DNA of 50,000 nt from Planctomycetota bacterium (GCA_963204915.1 CAUJHS010000016.1:1-50000); one strand, 5' to 3'. Shown: positions 1-8,629, counted from the stretch's first letter. Translations and numbers: made by a program. The notes: a model not told the origin generated them from the sequence alone.

Positions 1-26
1 AAGCCCCGTGGTCAACCAACACCGTG

Positions 27-71
27 CCCCCCCCCCCCGGACGGGGGGGGGGCGCACACCCCCCCCCCCCC
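27..71. repeat. Homopolymer C/G tracts at window edge
   Basis: There is a run of 12 C (27-38), the four bases GGAC, a run of 10 G (43-52), and a run of 13 C (59-71). The first C run and the G run can pair into a hairpin, extended by flanking GTGC and GCAC. Nothing else in the window resembles this. It may be a natural low-complexity or G-quadruplex-prone tract, but its place at the very edge suggests an assembly artefact or a contig boundary. Confidence 0.8.
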
Positions 72-165
72 GCCGCTCTGTTCGTTCCCTGACCCATCTC
101 AGGCCGGACTCCTCTCCGCTACATCGCGCCGTTCTGGCGTATTGCGTTGGAGCGAATCGCGATCT

Positions 166-1323
166 TCAAATTCGATTGGCCTTCAGTTCGGCCAGCGAAT
201 AGTGCGTATCGCGCCAACGAATCCCGTTATTTGCTAAAGTCAACGCCATAGACCGCCATTGTATGTAGACAAACACGAGGCAAACCACAGGAAATGCAAA
301 CGCTGTCGTGCGTCGTGCGTTCACCGCTTCCGCTGCGCCGTAGGCAAGCAACCACAACAGGGAACATACGGCGAGGTACATCCACCGGGCCATGCCATCG
401 GCAAGAAATAAGGCAATGAACGGAAAAACGTTGAACGCCAAAATCGCAAAAGTACCGCCTAAGGCGGCGGAGATGCGATAGTCGACCGCGGCAAAGGTGT
501 TCTTCTCCAATCCGACCACGACCTCGCGCAGGGAGCCGTACCACGGGACATGAACCATGCCGATCCCGGCCAGCATCTCTTGACGCTTCCCATGAAGTTT
601 TACGAGTTTTCCAAGCTTGATGTCATCGTCCGGCCGCATCGCGATGGCTTGGAGGGTTCCAATTTCGTGGTAGGCGTTCAAGCGAAGCAAGTTGAACGCG
701 CCAATTCCAATATGCGCTTTGCTTCGTGGATCTTTCGCCTTCCATGGACGAGCGTAACAACTTAAGAACACCGAAAACGCCACCACAAACGCTTCCAAAA
801 ACCAATTCGGCATGGTGGGCTCCGGCGAAATGCAAAGATGATCAAGCCCTTCATCACAAAGATATTTCGCAGCGCGTTTGACGGTTGTCGGCTCGAGCAC
901 GACGTCCGCGTCGGTGAACAAAAGCAGTTCGCCTTTTGCATGTTCCGCTCCCCAATGCAACGCGTGGTTTTTGCCGAGCCAACCTTTCGGGAGTTCGGTC
1001 AAATGAGACACCATCAAACGCGGGTTTTCCGTCGCGATGCGGTCGAGGATCTTGCCGGTGTCGTCGGTCGAACGATCGTTCACGGCAATCAACTCGAGAT
1101 TCGGGTACTCCAACGCGAGGAGCGACCGCACGCCTGCTTCGATGTTTCTCGCTTCGTTGCGTGCAGCGACGACCAACGTAATGCTAGGCAAATCGGCGTC
1201 ACTTTCCGGTAATGGAACGTCCTTAACCTTGACGATCGAACGTCCACCAATGGCGCAAGCCGCGAATACAACCGAAACAAGCACTAAGTTCGCAATCGCA
1301 AAATAAAACAACAGGGTTTGCAT
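166..1323 (-). CDS. Membrane GT2 family glycosyltransferase (CrtQ/HpnB-like)
   Basis: This is a predicted family 2 glycosyltransferase that moves a sugar from a nucleotide-sugar donor to a lipid or membrane-bound acceptor. An N-terminal membrane helix spans about residues 5-25. The GT-A domain starts near residue 47 and shows NDRSTDD, KGWLGKNHA and the metal-binding FTDADV motif. Three hydrophobic segments lie in the last 100 residues. KGWLGKNHAL followed by DADV is typical of the HpnB/CrtQ-like branch that acts on carotenoid or hopanoid-type lipids, but the acceptor is unknown. I chose the ATG at 1323 because GGAG lies five bases upstream; a GTG at 1329 would crowd that site. The gene is divergent from the sigma factor and may be an outlying part of the polysaccharide locus. 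Confidence 0.85.
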   Translation of the reverse strand: MQTLLFYFAIANLVLVSVVFAACAIGGRSIVKVKDVPLPESDADLPSITLVVAARNEARNIEAGVRSLLALEYPNLELIAVNDRSTDDTGKILDRIATENPRLMVSHLTELPKGWLGKNHALHWGAEHAKGELLLFTDADVVLEPTTVKRAAKYLCDEGLDHLCISPEPTMPNWFLEAFVVAFSVFLSCYARPWKAKDPRSKAHIGIGAFNLLRLNAYHEIGTLQAIAMRPDDDIKLGKLVKLHGKRQEMLAGIGMVHVPWYGSLREVVVGLEKNTFAAVDYRISAALGGTFAILAFNVFPFIALFLADGMARWMYLAVCSLLWLLAYGAAEAVNARRTTAFAFPVVCLVFVYIQWRSMALTLANNGIRWRDTHYSLAELKANRI

Positions 1324-1537
1324 GCGCACTCCATGACTTGGACTTCATATCCCTGGGGGAATCAAGCAGCGTTAATTCAACGAAGGCCGAATCAACCGGT
1401 TTATCATCGCTGAACGCCAACTCGCAAAACAGGCCACGAGGGCCTTGAACACGACCGATGGATTTTGGGAGCAGCAAACCGCCCGGAACTTGGTAAAATG
1501 ATCTCGCCAGCGTACGTTGTCTGAGGAGGTTGTAGCC

Positions 1538-2149
1538 ATGGCAAATGACAATTCCGTTTCGGTTTGGCTCGGGCCGCTGAAAGAAGGCGATCCGCAAGCC
1601 GCTCAAGAACTTTGGAACCGCTATTTCGAACAACTGGTCCGATTGGCGCGTCGGAAACTGCAAGGCGCTTCGCGACGCATGGCGGATGAAGAAGATGTCG
1701 CACTGAGCGCGTTTCACAGCGTGTGCGAAGGGGCGGCGCAAGGAAAGTTTCCACAGTTGGACGACCGGGACAATTTGTGGCGAGTAATGGTGATTGTCAC
1801 CGCGCGTAAGGCGACGCGTCTGGCCGAGCACGAACGGCGACAGAAACGCGGGGGCGGCAATCTCCGCGGCGAGTCGGTCTTTGCAGGCCAAGACGACGAC
1901 ATGTCGAACGGGATTCAACAAATCGTCGGCGGCGAGCCAACCCCTGAGTTCGCAGCCCAGGTGGCCGAGGAGCATCGGCGTCTGCTCGCCATGCTGGATG
2001 ACGAGTTGCGACAATTCGCCTTGTGGAAATTAGAGGGTTATACCAATGAGGAAATCGCCCAGCGTGCGCGTTGCGGCGTACGCACGGTGCAACGTAAACT
2101 GGGGCGGATTCGGCTCGAATGGATGGAAGGTCAGGACGAAATTCTTTGA
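1538..2149 (+). CDS. ECF-type RNA polymerase sigma factor (planctomycete Sigma70_ECF class)
   Basis: This 203-residue protein is an extracytoplasmic-function sigma factor that would direct RNA polymerase to a stress or envelope regulon. Region 2 covers about residues 8-85 (ELWNRYFEQLVRLARRKL, then DEEDVALSAFHSV). Region 4 has a helix-turn-helix near 165-195 (YTNEEIAQRARCGVRTVQRKL). The DEEDVALSAFHS signature is typical of the large planctomycete ECF class, whose genes often sit beside Ser/Thr kinase genes. I chose the ATG at 1538 because GAGGAGG lies just upstream (1523-1529). An in-frame TTG at 1517 would place that site inside the coding region. The FHA gene follows after 41 bases on the same strand, so the two are probably co-transcribed. 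No anti-sigma factor is visible. Confidence 0.93.
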   Translation: MANDNSVSVWLGPLKEGDPQAAQELWNRYFEQLVRLARRKLQGASRRMADEEDVALSAFHSVCEGAAQGKFPQLDDRDNLWRVMVIVTARKATRLAEHERRQKRGGGNLRGESVFAGQDDDMSNGIQQIVGGEPTPEFAAQVAEEHRRLLAMLDDELRQFALWKLEGYTNEEIAQRARCGVRTVQRKLGRIRLEWMEGQDEIL

Positions 2150-2190
2150 GTCAACGTATCTTGGCGAAAGGCATCAAGTAAGGTTCGGTT

Positions 2191-3009
2191 ATGAGCTCTC
2201 CGTCTCGCCGTGCGGCGACATCCTCGCTGGAAGCCGTACGACGTATCGACCGAGAGTGCGATCGTTTTGAGCAAGCTCTCCAAGCGGGCGAACGTCCGGA
2301 GATCGAAACCTATTGCGACTTGGCTGAACCCGCCGACCGCGAAAAGCTCTTTCAAGCTCTGCTTGACGTGGAATTGGAGTATCGGCGAGCGTGGGGAGAG
2401 CGGCCAACTGCCGATGAGTACATCCAACGCTTTCCTCAAGGACATTCGGCAATCATCGCTGCATTTCAGATCGGGCCGCCCGCCGACACGACGCCCAGCG
2501 ACTTATGCTTGATACGTATGGCGATTTCTTGCGCCAGCGGGCGACGCGCCGACCGGCTGCGTATTTATTACCGCGGCAAGCTTGTTCACACGACCCTTTT
2601 AACCGGTCCTCTGGAATTGGGGCGGCAACGTCCTGGCGAAGCGTCTCCTTTTGAGAGGACGCAGGGCAAGAACAGCGAACGTTTGATTGTTGCTCCACTG
2701 ACCGAAACCACGGTCTCGCGCCATCATGCCTTCCTCTTACCGGAAGGCGACGACCAAGTGAGAGTGACAAACTTGAGTCGTGTTAACCCCGTGATCTTCA
2801 AAGACAATCGAAAACTGGACGCCGACCAAAGCGATACTTTTCCCATGACGCTGGAGATGACGCTGGGCGCCGTGTTTGTGCGTATTGACCGGCCGGCCGA
2901 TCCGAGCGATTCCACCGATCCGGAGGATTCGGCGACCATCGACGATTCCGAAGATTCGGCGGCGCCAACCGGCGGTTTTCTCCGCAGGCTATGGAGCCGC
3001 CTGCACTGA
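2191..3009 (+). CDS. FHA-domain protein with a planctomycete kinase-type N-terminal region
   Basis: Residues 15-90 resemble the stretch that usually precedes the kinase domain of planctomycete Ser/Thr kinases (FEQAL..GERP.IETY, LELEYRR..GERPTADEYIQRFP). No kinase domain follows. Residues 138-235 instead look like an FHA phosphothreonine-binding domain, with the GR pair at 144-145, SRHH at 176-179 and a conserved Asn in VTNLS at 194. An acidic Ser/Asp/Thr-rich linker and a short basic tail (FLRRLWSRLH) end the protein. AAGG lies seven bases before the ATG. Its position behind the ECF sigma gene suggests it joins phosphorylation signalling to sigma-factor control. That role is inferred from context; the partner kinase must be encoded elsewhere. 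Confidence 0.8.
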   Translation: MSSPSRRAATSSLEAVRRIDRECDRFEQALQAGERPEIETYCDLAEPADREKLFQALLDVELEYRRAWGERPTADEYIQRFPQGHSAIIAAFQIGPPADTTPSDLCLIRMAISCASGRRADRLRIYYRGKLVHTTLLTGPLELGRQRPGEASPFERTQGKNSERLIVAPLTETTVSRHHAFLLPEGDDQVRVTNLSRVNPVIFKDNRKLDADQSDTFPMTLEMTLGAVFVRIDRPADPSDSTDPEDSATIDDSEDSAAPTGGFLRRLWSRLH

Positions 3010-3066
3010 GCACGTGTCCAACCAATACTCACGGTTGAACCAACTTGCCGCAGTCGAACGGCGCTG

Positions 3067-3888
3067 TCAGGCGGGGGCACTTGTATAACTCATTGGCAAG
3101 GTCAATTCGCGGTGCACGTTCTCGATCGTGCGGGGATCGATTGTTTGCAATTCCTGGCCTGCCGCCGCCACAAGCGCTAAGTCAGCGATTTGCACCACGC
3201 GACGTGGCGTTCCCCCAGAAAGTTCATGCAAGCGATAGAGTGCGCTTTCCTCAAACAGCGAAGTTGCACCGCCTGCACGGGCCAACGAGTGCTGGATGTA
3301 TTGGCGTGTCTCCTCGACGGTCCAGGGGTCAAGGTCTACACGCAAGTCAACAGCTTCGAGGAGTTCGGCGCCAAGCGCGGCGACTCCTTGAGTTCTCGCG
3401 CTCAATACCAACGTGTGAAGTGGATCGAGCGCTGTATCCAGTCGCAGCCAGCGAACGGCCGTCGTGTGCAAATCTTGCGGACCGCATTCTGCGTCATCCA
3501 AGAGCAATACCGTTTGTAGTTGTTGGTACCGCCGTTCCGCGATACGATCGGCCAACCTGCCCCACAGCGATGCAAGCCCTACATTGTGCGGGACGTTAAG
3601 GCCCATTCCATTGGCAAGGGAGTGCAATAAGTGAGCCGTATCGGCGCCATTGCACGACACCACGACTGTGGTCACGCCTTGTGCACGAAGTTCTCTCGCA
3701 AGTTGATTCAGCAGCAGCGTTTTTCCTGTGCCTCCATGACCTAGGACCAGTCCAATGCGTCGACGGTTTTCGACCAGGAAGTGCAAACGAGCAAGCGCCT
3801 CCTCATGCACGGGACTCTGCGAAAGCAACTCCGCGTTGGCCGTTTCACGGAAAGGCGCCTGGCGCAGCCCCCAGTAAGTCCAATTCAT
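3067..3888 (-). CDS. ExeA-like AAA ATPase associated with exopolysaccharide/secretion loci
   Basis: This 273-residue P-loop ATPase has Walker A GHGGTGKT at 50-57 and a Walker B-type LLLDDAE near 128-134. A sensor/lid region with LSGGTPRRVVQIAD follows. The N-terminus (WGLRQAPF) matches the start of ExeA/GspA-type ATPases and of the ATPases found in PEP-CTERM/exosortase polysaccharide clusters. No peptidoglycan-binding domain or membrane helix is seen, so it is shorter than GspA. I chose the ATG at 3888, which has GGAG eight bases upstream; a longer frame reaches 3957 without a better site. It is the last gene of the minus-strand polysaccharide arm, 165 bases after the polymerase-like gene. 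It probably powers assembly or export, but the target is unknown. Confidence 0.8.
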   Translation of the reverse strand: MNWTYWGLRQAPFRETANAELLSQSPVHEEALARLHFLVENRRRIGLVLGHGGTGKTLLLNQLARELRAQGVTTVVVSCNGADTAHLLHSLANGMGLNVPHNVGLASLWGRLADRIAERRYQQLQTVLLLDDAECGPQDLHTTAVRWLRLDTALDPLHTLVLSARTQGVAALGAELLEAVDLRVDLDPWTVEETRQYIQHSLARAGGATSLFEESALYRLHELSGGTPRRVVQIADLALVAAAGQELQTIDPRTIENVHRELTLPMSYTSAPA

Positions 3889-4053
3889 GACGGCGGCTCC
3901 AGACAATAACGCACGGAAGACACGACAACGCTTAGACCGGAGATCGGCGCTTGCCACGTACGAGCTTGAGCCCCTGCGTCACGGTCGCGTGATCCTGCAT
4001 AATCGCACCGTTTGGCGCCTCCCCGTGAAAGGTCCGACAAACCATGGATTTCG

Positions 4054-5487
4054 CTAGGGAATGTAGCGTCGTCCGGCGGTTGTCGCGCTAGAAAAGACGT
4101 ACTTTGAAGTGGACGCTTGGCGTTGGTTCGTCCATGCGATTGTCGGCGTCGCTTCATTGATTTGCGCCAGGCTAACTGCAATGCCTGCGACCAAGAATAT
4201 GAGCGACATATCCAGCGGCGTGAACGTAATTTCGTGGCCGACCATTTGCCAGAAGGCGATACAGCAAACGCCTAAGAAGAGCAACGCCTGCCTGCGCATC
4301 CAGTTCGGAGCGTCATCCTGGCGCAGAAGCCGCCAGGCGATCTTCGCCCAATGGAAAAAAACGGCCAAAAATAGTCCCAAGCCAACCAGCCCCGTTTCCG
4401 TCAGGATGCTGAGAAACGTGTTGTGATGCACGTAAGCGCGAATTGATTCCAGCTGCAGGTCGACGCTCCGGTCGGACAAATAAGGCAGTTTCGCGGAAGC
4501 GAATTGCCCAAACCCAAACCCCGCAATCGGGCGATCGCGGAACATTAGCCAAGAGACATAAGTGAAACTCTTGCGCATGCTGGCGGATTGCCGTGTGTCG
4601 GCCACCGTACCTTCACGTTGCAGCCCGAGGATTGAGTCCATTTTGCATACGCCCACGATCAACGCGCAAGCAACCATTGCCCCTAAAGTTAAAACACGGA
4701 GACGACCTCGGAGCGTAAAGGCGAGCGTCAGAAAAACACTTGTTCCGGCGGCGAGCCAAACGGTACGTGTTTTCGTGAAGAATATGGCCCCCAGAAAGGC
4801 GGGAAGCAGCAAGAGAAGCATCAGCGAGACTTGTCGCGGCAACCGCTCTCGCCAAAGCCAGACGCATATCATGCACGTTGAGAGATAGACTCCATAGCTC
4901 ACCGAGTGCACCATCGGACCGCGCGAGCGCCCAAAATGTAGCCCTAATTCCGGGTTGGCGATGTACCGAGGCCAAATGAGCGACCAAGCCTGAACCGCTT
5001 CGAGCAGGCCGACAACCGCCAGGTAGGCGCCAAACACCACAAGCGCGGCCTGAAACTGATTCACCTGACGCTCACGAAAGAACAAGTTTCTGGCGACAAA
5101 ATATAACGCTAAAGGAATGTAATAGCCGTTAATCAAATGCTGAATGACGGGGACTTGACCCACTTGGTCTGATCGCCAATCGTGGGTCAGGGCGCTGACG
5201 GTAATCCACCCCACAAATCCCAACAGCAGCCAATCGGCGCCAACAAGACGCTTCGGCTCCAGTCGGCCCAACCGCCATTGGACGACAAAAGCGCCTAGTA
5301 CCCCCAGCAGAAACAGGCGATCCAAGGTAAACGTTACCCCCGCCAGATCGAAGCTCCAAAAGTAAGCTCCGAGGCAACTGGCCATCGCCAAATACAACAC
5401 GCTCCCTAGAACGAGTGACCCTCGCAGGGCGAAAATGGCTCCCCATACGGCGCCGACGATAACGCCGGTGAGAATTAGGAAAGTCAT
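4054..5487 (-). CDS. O-antigen ligase/polymerase family membrane protein (Wzy-like)
   Basis: This 477-residue integral membrane protein has about ten to twelve hydrophobic helices. A large periplasmic-type loop holds FGRSRGPM, FGFGQF and HHNTFLSILTETGLVG. The H-N-x-x-L..ETG signature and the overall layout match the O-antigen ligase/Wzy_C family, which polymerises or ligates polysaccharide repeat units at the outer face of the inner membrane. Sequence alone cannot separate polymerase from ligase. The gene lies between the chain-length protein and the ExeA-like ATPase on the same strand. That context, with the flippase on the opposite arm, favours a Wzy polymerase in a Wzx/Wzy pathway. No clear ribosome-binding site precedes the ATG. 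Confidence 0.85.
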   Translation of the reverse strand: MTFLILTGVIVGAVWGAIFALRGSLVLGSVLYLAMASCLGAYFWSFDLAGVTFTLDRLFLLGVLGAFVVQWRLGRLEPKRLVGADWLLLGFVGWITVSALTHDWRSDQVGQVPVIQHLINGYYIPLALYFVARNLFFRERQVNQFQAALVVFGAYLAVVGLLEAVQAWSLIWPRYIANPELGLHFGRSRGPMVHSVSYGVYLSTCMICVWLWRERLPRQVSLMLLLLLPAFLGAIFFTKTRTVWLAAGTSVFLTLAFTLRGRLRVLTLGAMVACALIVGVCKMDSILGLQREGTVADTRQSASMRKSFTYVSWLMFRDRPIAGFGFGQFASAKLPYLSDRSVDLQLESIRAYVHHNTFLSILTETGLVGLGLFLAVFFHWAKIAWRLLRQDDAPNWMRRQALLFLGVCCIAFWQMVGHEITFTPLDMSLIFLVAGIAVSLAQINEATPTIAWTNQRQASTSKYVFSSATTAGRRYIP

Positions 5488-5582
5488 GCCGAGTTCATTG
5501 ATCGTGTCGCTTGACTGGAAGAATTGGAGCGTCTAGCGCGGTTCTGTAAGCTGCTCGAATCCTCGCAGCCCGTTCTTTTATC

Positions 5583-7136
5583 TCAACTGCGAAACCGATT
5601 CGTCGTTAATATGCGTTGAAAGGCAAGACGTTCCAAGGCCTGTTTCAAAGTTAGGTCGCAAATTGGCTCCGACGGTGCGGAATCAGGGGAAGTCGCCATC
5701 ACCCGGGACATCGCTGCCGGCGCGCTGTTGCAATTCCTGGCGGTTCTAAGCGCGCCGACGCTTGCGGTCGAATCACTCCGCTGGGCTGGGGCAGGCTCGG
5801 TCACAAAGACGAATCCAAGGCCTGCTGCGAGGCCGCCAAGCAAACCAGCAAGCACAATAAACGCCTTTCGTGGCCCTTTCGGGTCGTGCGCGGTGTACGG
5901 GTTTTCAATTCGAGTGACTAAACTGGTTGTTTGCGCCGCGGCGGCGTTCGAGCGAGCGGAAGCGAGGTCTTGATTGGCCTTTTTGACCGACTCGGTGGCG
6001 TGATGAACCATCGCCGCAGCATTGACATACGTCGCACGCATACCCGCCAGGCGCGCCATACGATCGTTCAAATCGGCAATTTGCTCGTTCAACGTATCTA
6101 AACTGCCTTGGTTCAATTCCAGGTCGGCCTCGATGCCGCGTACGGCCAAGGCGATTTCGCGGTGCAGATCGTTTCGGATCGCAGACTCGGCGCCCAACGA
6201 TGTTTGCACCACGGGATGCGACTCGCTCATGGTTCCCCGTAACCGAGCCGTTGCTAGTTGAGCTTCGATCAACCCGTGCTTCAATTGCTGGAGCGCCGGT
6301 TGCGACGTTAATAAGTGATTGGGAGTCGCCAAGAGGCGGGTAGGGTCGCTTTGCGCTGCTTGCAACAAAGCCAGCAATTGTTCGTGACCTTTGCGAGCGA
6401 GACGGGCCTGACGCAAATCATTCTTCGCAGCAATCAACGACATGCGTAAATTGCTTTCGCCGCTGACGTTATCGCTGAGCATTCGTAGCTCGACCAAGTC
6501 GCTGCCGACCGATCGTTCCAGTTTCGCCAGTCGTTCTGTGGCGGCGTTTAAATCAGCCTGTGTCAATTCTGCGGTTTGCGTTAACTCCTTAACGAGGCTT
6601 TCCGACTTGTGGTTACGCACGACTTGGAGTTGGTTTTCGAGTCCGTCGGCCAGCGCCGCCGCGAGCGCCAACGCTCGTTCGCGGTTCTTATCGCTCACGG
6701 CCAAATAGAAGACTTCCGTCTTGCCCAGTTCGACGCCGTGAGGCGCTTTCACGGTCAATTTTGCTTGGAGTTTCTCCACATCGCGTTGGCTCGGCCAGGT
6801 TTCGGGGCTTCGGTGGTTTTCTGGTGGTCCGACGTCGCGTAGGGCCGCCGCAACGACAGCGCGACTGCCAGCGAGCTCGATGACAGTCTCTTGGGCGACC
6901 TTAAGCGAATCCAACCCGTCGAACCGGCCTGGCCGCCCATCGCGAGAAAGTCCATTCGCCGCTTCGTCGCGCAACGCCAAGGATTGTTGCGCCACCCATT
7001 CCGGTTGATATAGAAATGCGGCATAAACCAACGCCATGAACGTCATGATGACCGTCGGCCCCACCCAATGCATGCGACGGGTACTCAGGACCGTGCGAAC
7101 CGCTTGCAGATTGATCGAAGTTGACATGGTCGTCAT
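5583..7136 (-). CDS. Polysaccharide chain-length determinant / co-polymerase (Wzz/GNVR-like)
   Basis: This 517-residue protein has the layout of a polysaccharide co-polymerase. One membrane helix lies at about 24-43, and a long helical periplasmic domain is rich in heptad-like Ala/Leu/Glu segments. A second helix lies at about 426-445 (FIVLAGLLGGLAAGLGFVFV). A cytoplasmic tail of about 72 residues follows. The tail has no Walker motifs or tyrosine cluster, so it is not a fused BY-kinase. Proteins of this type set the chain length of exported polysaccharide and work with Wzy. I start at the ATG at 7136, where AAGG lies six bases upstream; the open frame continues to 7205 without a site. It is the first gene of the minus-strand arm. 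Confidence 0.8.
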   Translation of the reverse strand: MTTMSTSINLQAVRTVLSTRRMHWVGPTVIMTFMALVYAAFLYQPEWVAQQSLALRDEAANGLSRDGRPGRFDGLDSLKVAQETVIELAGSRAVVAAALRDVGPPENHRSPETWPSQRDVEKLQAKLTVKAPHGVELGKTEVFYLAVSDKNRERALALAAALADGLENQLQVVRNHKSESLVKELTQTAELTQADLNAATERLAKLERSVGSDLVELRMLSDNVSGESNLRMSLIAAKNDLRQARLARKGHEQLLALLQAAQSDPTRLLATPNHLLTSQPALQQLKHGLIEAQLATARLRGTMSESHPVVQTSLGAESAIRNDLHREIALAVRGIEADLELNQGSLDTLNEQIADLNDRMARLAGMRATYVNAAAMVHHATESVKKANQDLASARSNAAAAQTTSLVTRIENPYTAHDPKGPRKAFIVLAGLLGGLAAGLGFVFVTEPAPAQRSDSTASVGALRTARNCNSAPAAMSRVMATSPDSAPSEPICDLTLKQALERLAFQRILTTNRFRS

Positions 7137-7229
7137 AGGCTGCCTTGGCGAAGCGTTGCGAGAACGATGCTTGCCAACGCGAAGCCCATGCCAGGAAGAC
7201 CACATCCTGTCTTCCGCGTTCGAGGCTGC

Positions 7230-7266
7230 ATGTGCTAAATCAAAATATCATCAAGCTTTAGCACAT
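7230..7266. promoter_or_regulatory. Perfect 10-bp inverted repeat in the divergent exopolysaccharide promoter region
   Basis: ATGTGCTAAA (7230-7239) and TTTAGCACAT (7257-7266) are exact inverted copies 17 bases apart in an AT-rich stretch. The element sits 94 bases before the chain-length gene start and about 220 bases before the divergent acyltransferase gene. It could be the operator of a dimeric regulator or a hairpin in the leader RNA. No T-run follows on either strand, so it is unlikely to be a terminator. The rest of the 352-bp gap (7137-7488) holds no gene that I can support. Confidence 0.55.
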
Positions 7267-7313
7267 TTAAGATCGGACACGAAGGCGAGGCGTTCGCCAT
7301 GATTCGCCCGCAA

Positions 7314-7376
7314 GCATGTTGAACAAACGCCATGCGACGTTGTTGCTAGTAATCATGTTTTCGTTTTTCAACATGC
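7314..7376. promoter_or_regulatory. Second 10-bp inverted repeat in the divergent exopolysaccharide region
   Basis: GCATGTTGAA (7314-7323) and TTCAACATGC (7367-7376) are exact inverted copies separated by 43 bases. Both arms share an ATGT..(G)AA pattern with the first repeat pair. They may be two distant operator half-sites or the stem of a leader hairpin for the plus-strand genes. Function is inferred only from symmetry and position. Confidence 0.45.
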
Positions 7377-7488
7377 AATTTCCGTGGAACCCGTTTGCTA
7401 ACTCCAAATTGCGCGGCACAGTAAAGATGACGCACTTTGCGCACGCGGTCTTGCCGGTCAACCTTGCGTTTTTGATGTATTCCAGTCT

Positions 7489-8607
7489 ATGCATGTTCGA
7501 CTTTTGGATCGATATGAGCAACTTGCTTCCCAAAGCGATGCCTGGAATGCGCTTGCATGTGAGACGCCGTTTTTGCGTTGGGAGTGGCTGGGAACCTGGT
7601 GGCGGCATTATGGCCGTGGCCGTCGACTTTTCGTACCTTCCGTGGTTGACGACGCGGGCCACGTCGTCGGATTCGCGCCTTGGCACATCGACGCTCATCC
7701 AGCGCTTGGTCGCGTGCTTCGCTTTCTTGGAGCAGGCGAAGCATGCACCGACTACTTGACCTTGTTGACCAGCCCCGGACACGAATCGGCCGTTGCCGAC
7801 GCTATTGCAGAATGGCTGACGACGGACGCCTCGGTCCGACGTCGTTGGGATAAGCTGGAACTGGACGGCCCCGCAAAAGATGATCCGGCGATTTGGCGAC
7901 TCATTGAGAAACTGGCGGCGCAAGGCAATACGTTACATCGTCGCGACGGTATGAATGCTTGGCGCATCGATCTGCCGGGAACGTGGGACGAGTTTCTCAG
8001 TTGGCAATCAAAGTCGCACCGCAAACAAGTGCGGCGGGCGATTGCCGATGTTGACAATGGCCGCGCCCGCCTGCAGTGGGTGCGCACCTCGGAGGAGTTC
8101 GCCGAGGCGTGGCCTGTGTTGGTTGACCTGCATCAGCGCCGCCGGATTAGTCTAGGCGAGCCAGGTTGTTTCGCCTCGCGTCGATTTCATGACTTCCTGC
8201 GAGAAGCCGCCGCATTGTTTCTGACGGCCGGCTTGCTGCGTTTTTACTTGATCGAGATCAACGGTCGCCCGGCAGCGGCGGAGGTTGCGTTCCAAGGAGG
8301 TAAGACGGTTTTCGTTTATCAAGCCGGCGTTGACCCCGATCTTTTAGATGAGGAGCCAGGCCGCAAAATTACCGCCGCAGTGATCCGTCAGTTGATTGAA
8401 GAGGGAATCGAAGGTTTCGACTGGTTGCGAGGCGACGAGCCCTACAAGGCTCATTGGCGTGCGAAGCCCCATCGTTTGGAGGAGTGGCGCGTCGTACCGC
8501 CCCGCACAGCACCGCAGCTACGACATTCCGCATGGCTTGCCGGCGCCGCGATGCGCCATTGGCTTCGCAACGCCTACGAACGACTGGCCGTGCCACAAAC
8601 GTCCTAG
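7489..8607 (+). CDS. GNAT-fold acyltransferase, CelD/BcsL (FemAB-like) type
   Basis: This 372-residue protein resembles the CelD/BcsL acetyltransferase group. FLRWEWLGTWWRHYG near the N-terminus is a recurring motif of that group. The middle shows a basic SWQSKSHRKQVRRA stretch, and the second half carries a GNAT-like segment with GRPAAAEVAFQ and FDWLRGDEPYKAHWR. Such proteins are common in exopolysaccharide clusters, where they are thought to acylate sugar residues. It opens the plus-strand arm, followed by a deacetylase, a flippase and a glycosyltransferase. No good ribosome-binding site precedes the ATG at 7489, so the start is uncertain. The substrate cannot be read from the sequence. Confidence 0.8.
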   Translation: MHVRLLDRYEQLASQSDAWNALACETPFLRWEWLGTWWRHYGRGRRLFVPSVVDDAGHVVGFAPWHIDAHPALGRVLRFLGAGEACTDYLTLLTSPGHESAVADAIAEWLTTDASVRRRWDKLELDGPAKDDPAIWRLIEKLAAQGNTLHRRDGMNAWRIDLPGTWDEFLSWQSKSHRKQVRRAIADVDNGRARLQWVRTSEEFAEAWPVLVDLHQRRRISLGEPGCFASRRFHDFLREAAALFLTAGLLRFYLIEINGRPAAAEVAFQGGKTVFVYQAGVDPDLLDEEPGRKITAAVIRQLIEEGIEGFDWLRGDEPYKAHWRAKPHRLEEWRVVPPRTAPQLRHSAWLAGAAMRHWLRNAYERLAVPQTS

Positions 8608-8629
8608 CCCCCTACACCTTCCCGCCAAT

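Noticed and set aside
1223-2014. A 263-codon minus-strand open frame over the sigma factor gene
   Set aside because: It is antisense to a clear ECF sigma gene and has no recognisable motif; a mirror of GC-rich codon structure.
3045-3599. A 184-codon plus-strand open frame over the ExeA-like ATPase
   Set aside because: Antisense shadow of the Walker A/B-containing gene.
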